DNA of 64,000 nt from the NCBI GenBank assembly GCA_963775695.1, contig CAVZJU010000001.1, positions 496,001 to 560,000 on the forward strand. The letters run 5' to 3'. A program made the translations under genes and the position numbers. Source of the DNA: DATBLE01 sp963775695. GTDB lineage: Bacteria > Actinomycetota > Thermoleophilia > Gaiellales > Gaiellaceae. Below, piece by piece: positions 60,748 to 64,000 of the stretch (position 1 is its first letter; each line of letters begins with the position of its first letter). Under the pieces are notes generated by a model, which made no database searches, was not told where the DNA came from, and saw nothing but the letters and a program-made list of their open reading frames with translations.

Positions 60748-60838
60748 GATCTGCCTCCTTCGTCGAGAGCTTCGTTGCCCTTCTGTGCCTGGAGGCCGAT
60801 TGAAGCGCCGTGTTGCATAGAACCCGCATAGCCGTCCC

Positions 60839-60877
60839 TAGAATCGCTGGGCGGGTCTCACGCGGAAGGAAGTCGTT
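60839..60877 (+). promoter_or_regulatory. Promoter region of the SARP-family regulator
   Basis: TAGAAT (60839-60844) is a near-consensus -10 box; GGAAGGAAG at about 60865-60872 is the ribosome-binding site before GTG 60878. No clear -35 box. The 130-base gap to the divergent secreted gene shows no other element. Confidence 0.45.
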
Positions 60878-63628
60878 GTGGAATTTCGGGTACTCGGCCC
60901 CATGGAGGTCCTCGCCGACGACCGGCCGGTCGAGCTGAGCGCGCGACGCCCGCGGACCCTGCTCGCTGCGCTTCTCCTCCGCGCGGGGCAGGTCGTCCCC
61001 GCCGGCGCGCTGGTGGAGGCGGTGTGGGGCGGCGCGGCTCCTTCGTCGGCGGGCAGTGTCCTGCGGATGTACGTGACGCAGGTGCGTCGGGCGCTGGGGA
61101 ACGGCCGCGTCGTGACCAGGCCGCCCGGCTACCTGCTCGTGCTCGAGGAGGGAGAGCTCGACGCCGATCGATTCGAACGCCTTTTCGCCGACGGGCGTAA
61201 GGCGCTCACGGACGGGAACCCGCGGCTCGCCCGGAGCCTCTGCGGCAGTGCGCTCGAGCTCTGGCGGGGAGACGCGTTCGCCGATCTCGCAGCCGAAGGG
61301 TTCGTCGGCCACGAGGCGGCGAGGCTCGACGAGCTGCGGTTGGCGTGTCTCGAAAGCCGGATCGACGCCGACCTCCAGCTTGGCCGACACGACGGCGTGC
61401 TGGCCGAGCTCGAGCAGCTGGCCACGCTCAATCCGCTACGGGAGCGCCTGCGCGCCCAGCTCATGCTGGCGCTGTACCGGGCAGGTCGGCAGGCCGACGC
61501 GCTGGCCGCCTATCGCGAGGGGCGAACGGCGATGGTGGAGGATCTCGGGCTGGAGCCGGGCGCGGCACTGCGCGGGCTCGAGCGCCGCATCCTGGAGCAG
61601 GACCCGACGCTCGAGGCTGGGCCTGGTCAGGAACGGCGGCCCGGGAGCCTGCCGGTCCCGCCGACTCGAACGGTCGGCCGAGACTGGGAGCTGAAGGAGA
61701 TCGCCGGCAAGCTCCTCGACCCTCGTGCGAGGCTGGTCACGCTGGTCGGGCCCGGTGGGATCGGCAAGACCAGGCTTGCGGTCGAGCTCGCCCGCAGGCT
61801 CGACGCCGAGTTCGCCGACGGCGCCGTGGTCGTCGATCTCGCGCCGGTCTCCGATCCTGCGCAGCTGCTCCCGACGATCGGGCGGGCCCTGGGCCTGCGA
61901 GAAGGTGCGGCGCCCTGGCCGGAGCTGCTCGCCGACCACCTGCGCGGGCTCGAGCTGCTGATGGTGCTCGACAACGTCGAGCACCTGGCCGACGCGACCG
62001 CGCCGCTCGGAGAACTCGTCGCCGCGGCACCCCGGCTGACGCTGCTGGCGACGAGCCGCCGCGTGCTTCGGCTCGCGGCCGAGGAGGTCGTCGAAGTGGA
62101 GCCGCTCGACCGTTCCGCGGCGCTCGAGCTGCTCGCGGAGCGGGTCGGCGCGGCCGGGACGCGGGCAGCGCCCGAAATGAACGCCCTCGACGCGATCAGC
62201 CGGCGGCTCGAGGGGCTGCCGCTGGCGATCGAGCTCGCGGCTCCGTGGTTCAGGGCGCTTTCCGCCGACGAGCTGCTCGCGCGTCTGGATTCGCGTCTCC
62301 AGGTGCTTGCCGGCGGCGCACGCGATCAGCCCGTCCGCCAGCGCACGATGCGCTCCGCGCTCGACTGGAGCTACGAGCTGCTCGAGCCGCCGGCGCAGCG
62401 GCTGCTCGGCCGCCTGTCGATCTTCAGCGGCGGCTTCACGACCGAGGCAGGGCTTGCGGTCGGCGGCGAGGGCAGCACGATCGAGCAGCTCGCCTTGCTC
62501 CTCGACGCGAGCATGGTGCGCCGGGTCGGCGATCGCAACGGGCTGCTCGACCTGGTCCGGGAATACGCCGGCGAGCTGCCGTCTGCCGACGACGAGGGCC
62601 GCGACCTGCACGCGCTGCATTTCGTCCATCTGGCCGAGCGCGCGGAGCCGGAGTTGACCGGGGCCGAGCAGGGAGCCTGGCTGGCCCTGCTCGAGGCCGA
62701 GCACGAAAATCTGCGGGCAGCGCTGGACTGGACGGCCGGCTCCGGCGACCGCTCGGTCGGCCTCAGGCTGGCCGCTGCGCTCGGCCGCTTCTGGTACGTC
62801 CGCGGCTACCTCAGTGAAGGGCTCGGCCGCCTGCTCCAGGCGGCCGACCGGGCCGGCGACGGGGATCCGCAGACGCGCGCCAGGGCGCTACGCGCTGCCT
62901 CCGCCATCGGCCTCCTCCGCGGCGACTACGCGCAGGCGTACGATCTCGCGCAGCGCGCCCTGGATCTGTACCAACGCGCCGGCGATGCGGCGGGGGTCGC
63001 TCGTTGCCTGAGCAACCTCGGTGCGATCCTCCATGCCCAGAACCGCCTGGACGAGGCTGCGGCGACGCTGGACGAGTGCATCGCCACGTGCGAGGAGCTC
63101 GAGGACGACCGGTTGACGGCGATGGCCCGGAACAACCGCGGGGACGTGGCGCTTTCACGGGGCGATCTGGAGGTAGCCGCGGTGCAGTTCGCGCAGAGCC
63201 TCGAGCTGCTTCGCTCGCTGGGTGATGTCGCCAATGTCGCCCGCGCGCTCTACAACCTCGGGGCGGTCTCCCTGGAGCGCGGGCAGCTGGAGGAAGCCGG
63301 CGCCTTGCTGCTGGAGGCGCTGGAGCTCTCACGGGAGATCGCCGACGACGAGGACACGGCGTGGTGCCTGATCGCCCTGGCGGCCGTCGCGGTCGCCCGC
63401 GGCAGGGACGAGGCAGGAGGCCGGCTGCTCGGATTCGCGGCGATGCTGCTCGACCGGATCGGGGCGACGATGAAGCCGTTCGAGCAGCGGCTCTTCGACC
63501 GTACGCGGGAACGCCTGCTGGCGAGCCTCGGTGAAGTGCGGTTGGCGGCGGCGCGCGCGGAGGGCGAGCAGCTCGCGGTGGACGGCGTTCGCTCGCTCTC
63601 GCAGGCCGTGACGGACGGTGCCGGCTGA
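60878..63628 (+). CDS. SARP/BTAD-family transcriptional regulator with NB-ARC ATPase and TPR domains
   Basis: 916 aa. An OmpR-type winged helix (residues 1-90: FRVLGPMEVLADDRPVELSA, LVEAVWGG) is followed by a bacterial transcriptional activation domain (95-245: LRLACLESRIDADLQLGRHD and LVEDLGLEPG-type end). An ATPase domain has P-loop GPGGIGKTR at 291-299 and LLMVLDNVEHLADA as Walker B. C-terminal TPR repeats (about 640-830) follow. Long SARPs activate secondary metabolism or secretion genes; the neighbours here are secreted proteins. GTG start with a good upstream site. Confidence 0.9.
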   Translation: MEFRVLGPMEVLADDRPVELSARRPRTLLAALLLRAGQVVPAGALVEAVWGGAAPSSAGSVLRMYVTQVRRALGNGRVVTRPPGYLLVLEEGELDADRFERLFADGRKALTDGNPRLARSLCGSALELWRGDAFADLAAEGFVGHEAARLDELRLACLESRIDADLQLGRHDGVLAELEQLATLNPLRERLRAQLMLALYRAGRQADALAAYREGRTAMVEDLGLEPGAALRGLERRILEQDPTLEAGPGQERRPGSLPVPPTRTVGRDWELKEIAGKLLDPRARLVTLVGPGGIGKTRLAVELARRLDAEFADGAVVVDLAPVSDPAQLLPTIGRALGLREGAAPWPELLADHLRGLELLMVLDNVEHLADATAPLGELVAAAPRLTLLATSRRVLRLAAEEVVEVEPLDRSAALELLAERVGAAGTRAAPEMNALDAISRRLEGLPLAIELAAPWFRALSADELLARLDSRLQVLAGGARDQPVRQRTMRSALDWSYELLEPPAQRLLGRLSIFSGGFTTEAGLAVGGEGSTIEQLALLLDASMVRRVGDRNGLLDLVREYAGELPSADDEGRDLHALHFVHLAERAEPELTGAEQGAWLALLEAEHENLRAALDWTAGSGDRSVGLRLAAALGRFWYVRGYLSEGLGRLLQAADRAGDGDPQTRARALRAASAIGLLRGDYAQAYDLAQRALDLYQRAGDAAGVARCLSNLGAILHAQNRLDEAAATLDECIATCEELEDDRLTAMARNNRGDVALSRGDLEVAAVQFAQSLELLRSLGDVANVARALYNLGAVSLERGQLEEAGALLLEALELSREIADDEDTAWCLIALAAVAVARGRDEAGGRLLGFAAMLLDRIGATMKPFEQRLFDRTRERLLASLGEVRLAAARAEGEQLAVDGVRSLSQAVTDGAG

Positions 63629-63632
63629 CGCG

Positions 63633-64000
63633 TCAGGGCGCGACCGACCAGGTGCGGCGGTCGTCCGAGGTCCACCGAAGCGTCTGGGCGGCTCCGTCGT
63701 CGAACACCGTCGCGTCGACGACGAGGGTCGAGCCCGAGACCGAGAGCGACTGGTCGAGGAGGGCGCCCGGTGGATCGGGCAGGTCGACCGAGCGCCCACC
63801 GTCGCGGTCCACGACGAGGATGGACGCTGTGCCGGAGATGCCGTCGCGCGTGAGCGCGGCGATCCCGCCGGGAACGAGCGCTGTGCTCACGATCGTTCCC
63901 TTGTCGATCGATCCGACGGGCTGCGACTTGATCCGACCGACCGGCGGCCACGGGGCGACCCGCTGAAGCTCCGTGCGGTCCTTCACCCAGTAGAGCGAGG
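63633..64000 (-). CDS. C-terminal part of an unidentified protein (runs off the window)
   Basis: The frame continues through the window edge; only the last 122 or so residues are visible (SLYWVKDRTELQRVAPWPP near the cut, ending RRTWSVAP). Repeating short strand motifs (IVSTALVPGGIAALTRDG, ASILVVDRDGGRSVDLPD, SLSVSGSTLVVDATVF, QTLRWTSDDRRTW) suggest beta-propeller or sialidase-like blades. Convergent with the SARP gene, four bases apart. Function unknown. Confidence 0.5.
   Translation of the reverse strand, partial: SLYWVKDRTELQRVAPWPPVGRIKSQPVGSIDKGTIVSTALVPGGIAALTRDGISGTASILVVDRDGGRSVDLPDPPGALLDQSLSVSGSTLVVDATVFDDGAAQTLRWTSDDRRTWSVAP

Overview
This is a GC-rich, densely packed bacterial chromosome segment. 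Genes are tightly coupled, with many 4-base ATGA/GTGA/TTGA overlaps and frequent GTG/TTG starts. The content is actinobacterial: an OpcA-type glucose-6-phosphate dehydrogenase partner, an ANTAR response regulator beside a HisKA_2 kinase, a SARP/BTAD regulator, a caa3-type oxidase and a DasR-like aminosugar locus. A deep-branching class such as Thermoleophilia is my best guess; no rRNA is present to settle it. I see no tRNA, rRNA, CRISPR array, prophage or complete insertion sequence.

Layout. 1-5.7 kb holds arginine biosynthesis (argJ end, argB, argD, argR, argG, a 67-codon coupled small ORF, argH). 5.9-12.6 kb holds histidine biosynthesis: hisA divergent from a TrpR-superfamily regulator (yerC-like) followed by hisG, hisD, a hisC-hisB fusion, hisH, hisF and hisIE. 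12.6-15.1 kb is a minus-strand GNAT-glnK-amt operon behind an attenuator-like leader. 15.3-17.3 kb is an ABC-2 exporter with a truncated acetyltransferase. 17.2-19.4 kb has a secreted glycosidase-like protein and a GNAT. 19.5-21 kb is glnA with a structured leader. 21.2-27.3 kb carries a PRC-barrel-like protein, a PdtaS/PdtaR-like two-component pair, a chimeric Nudix gene, a U32-like protein and an ABC-F ATPase. 27.4-35.6 kb is the pentose-phosphate cluster (tkt, rpiB, tal, pgi, gnd, zwf, opcA), then an ECF sigma factor with a DUF4349 membrane partner. 37-40 kb has a secreted protein and an amidase. 40.2-44.1 kb is the cytochrome caa3 oxidase set. 44.1-48.1 kb has a flippase-like membrane protein and a polar amino acid ABC transporter. 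48.2-58 kb is an aminosugar locus: SIS deaminase, nagA and murQ divergent from a GntR/UTRA regulator, an ABC sugar importer and a GH20 hexosaminidase. 58.2-64 kb has secreted proteins, a large SARP-family regulator and a cut-off gene.

How the parts connect. Nitrogen is the recurring theme: arginine and histidine synthesis, glnA, glnK-amt and an ANTAR antiterminator pair lie within 25 kb. The leader of the GNAT-glnK-amt operon begins with two tandem six-base-loop hairpins. The second shares its 3' strand with a strong intrinsic terminator, which is the arrangement ANTAR proteins act on, and the kinase/ANTAR pair is 7 kb away. This is the strongest candidate for an undescribed regulatory circuit here.

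The second theme is small palindromic repeats. One composite element of about 100-150 bp recurs at least five times. Other repeats sit in frame at the starts of hisD and hisH, inside the ABC-F gene and at the amidase start. They resemble in concept the Rickettsia palindromic elements found inside coding sequence. All function calls come from reading motifs and context by eye; no database search was run.
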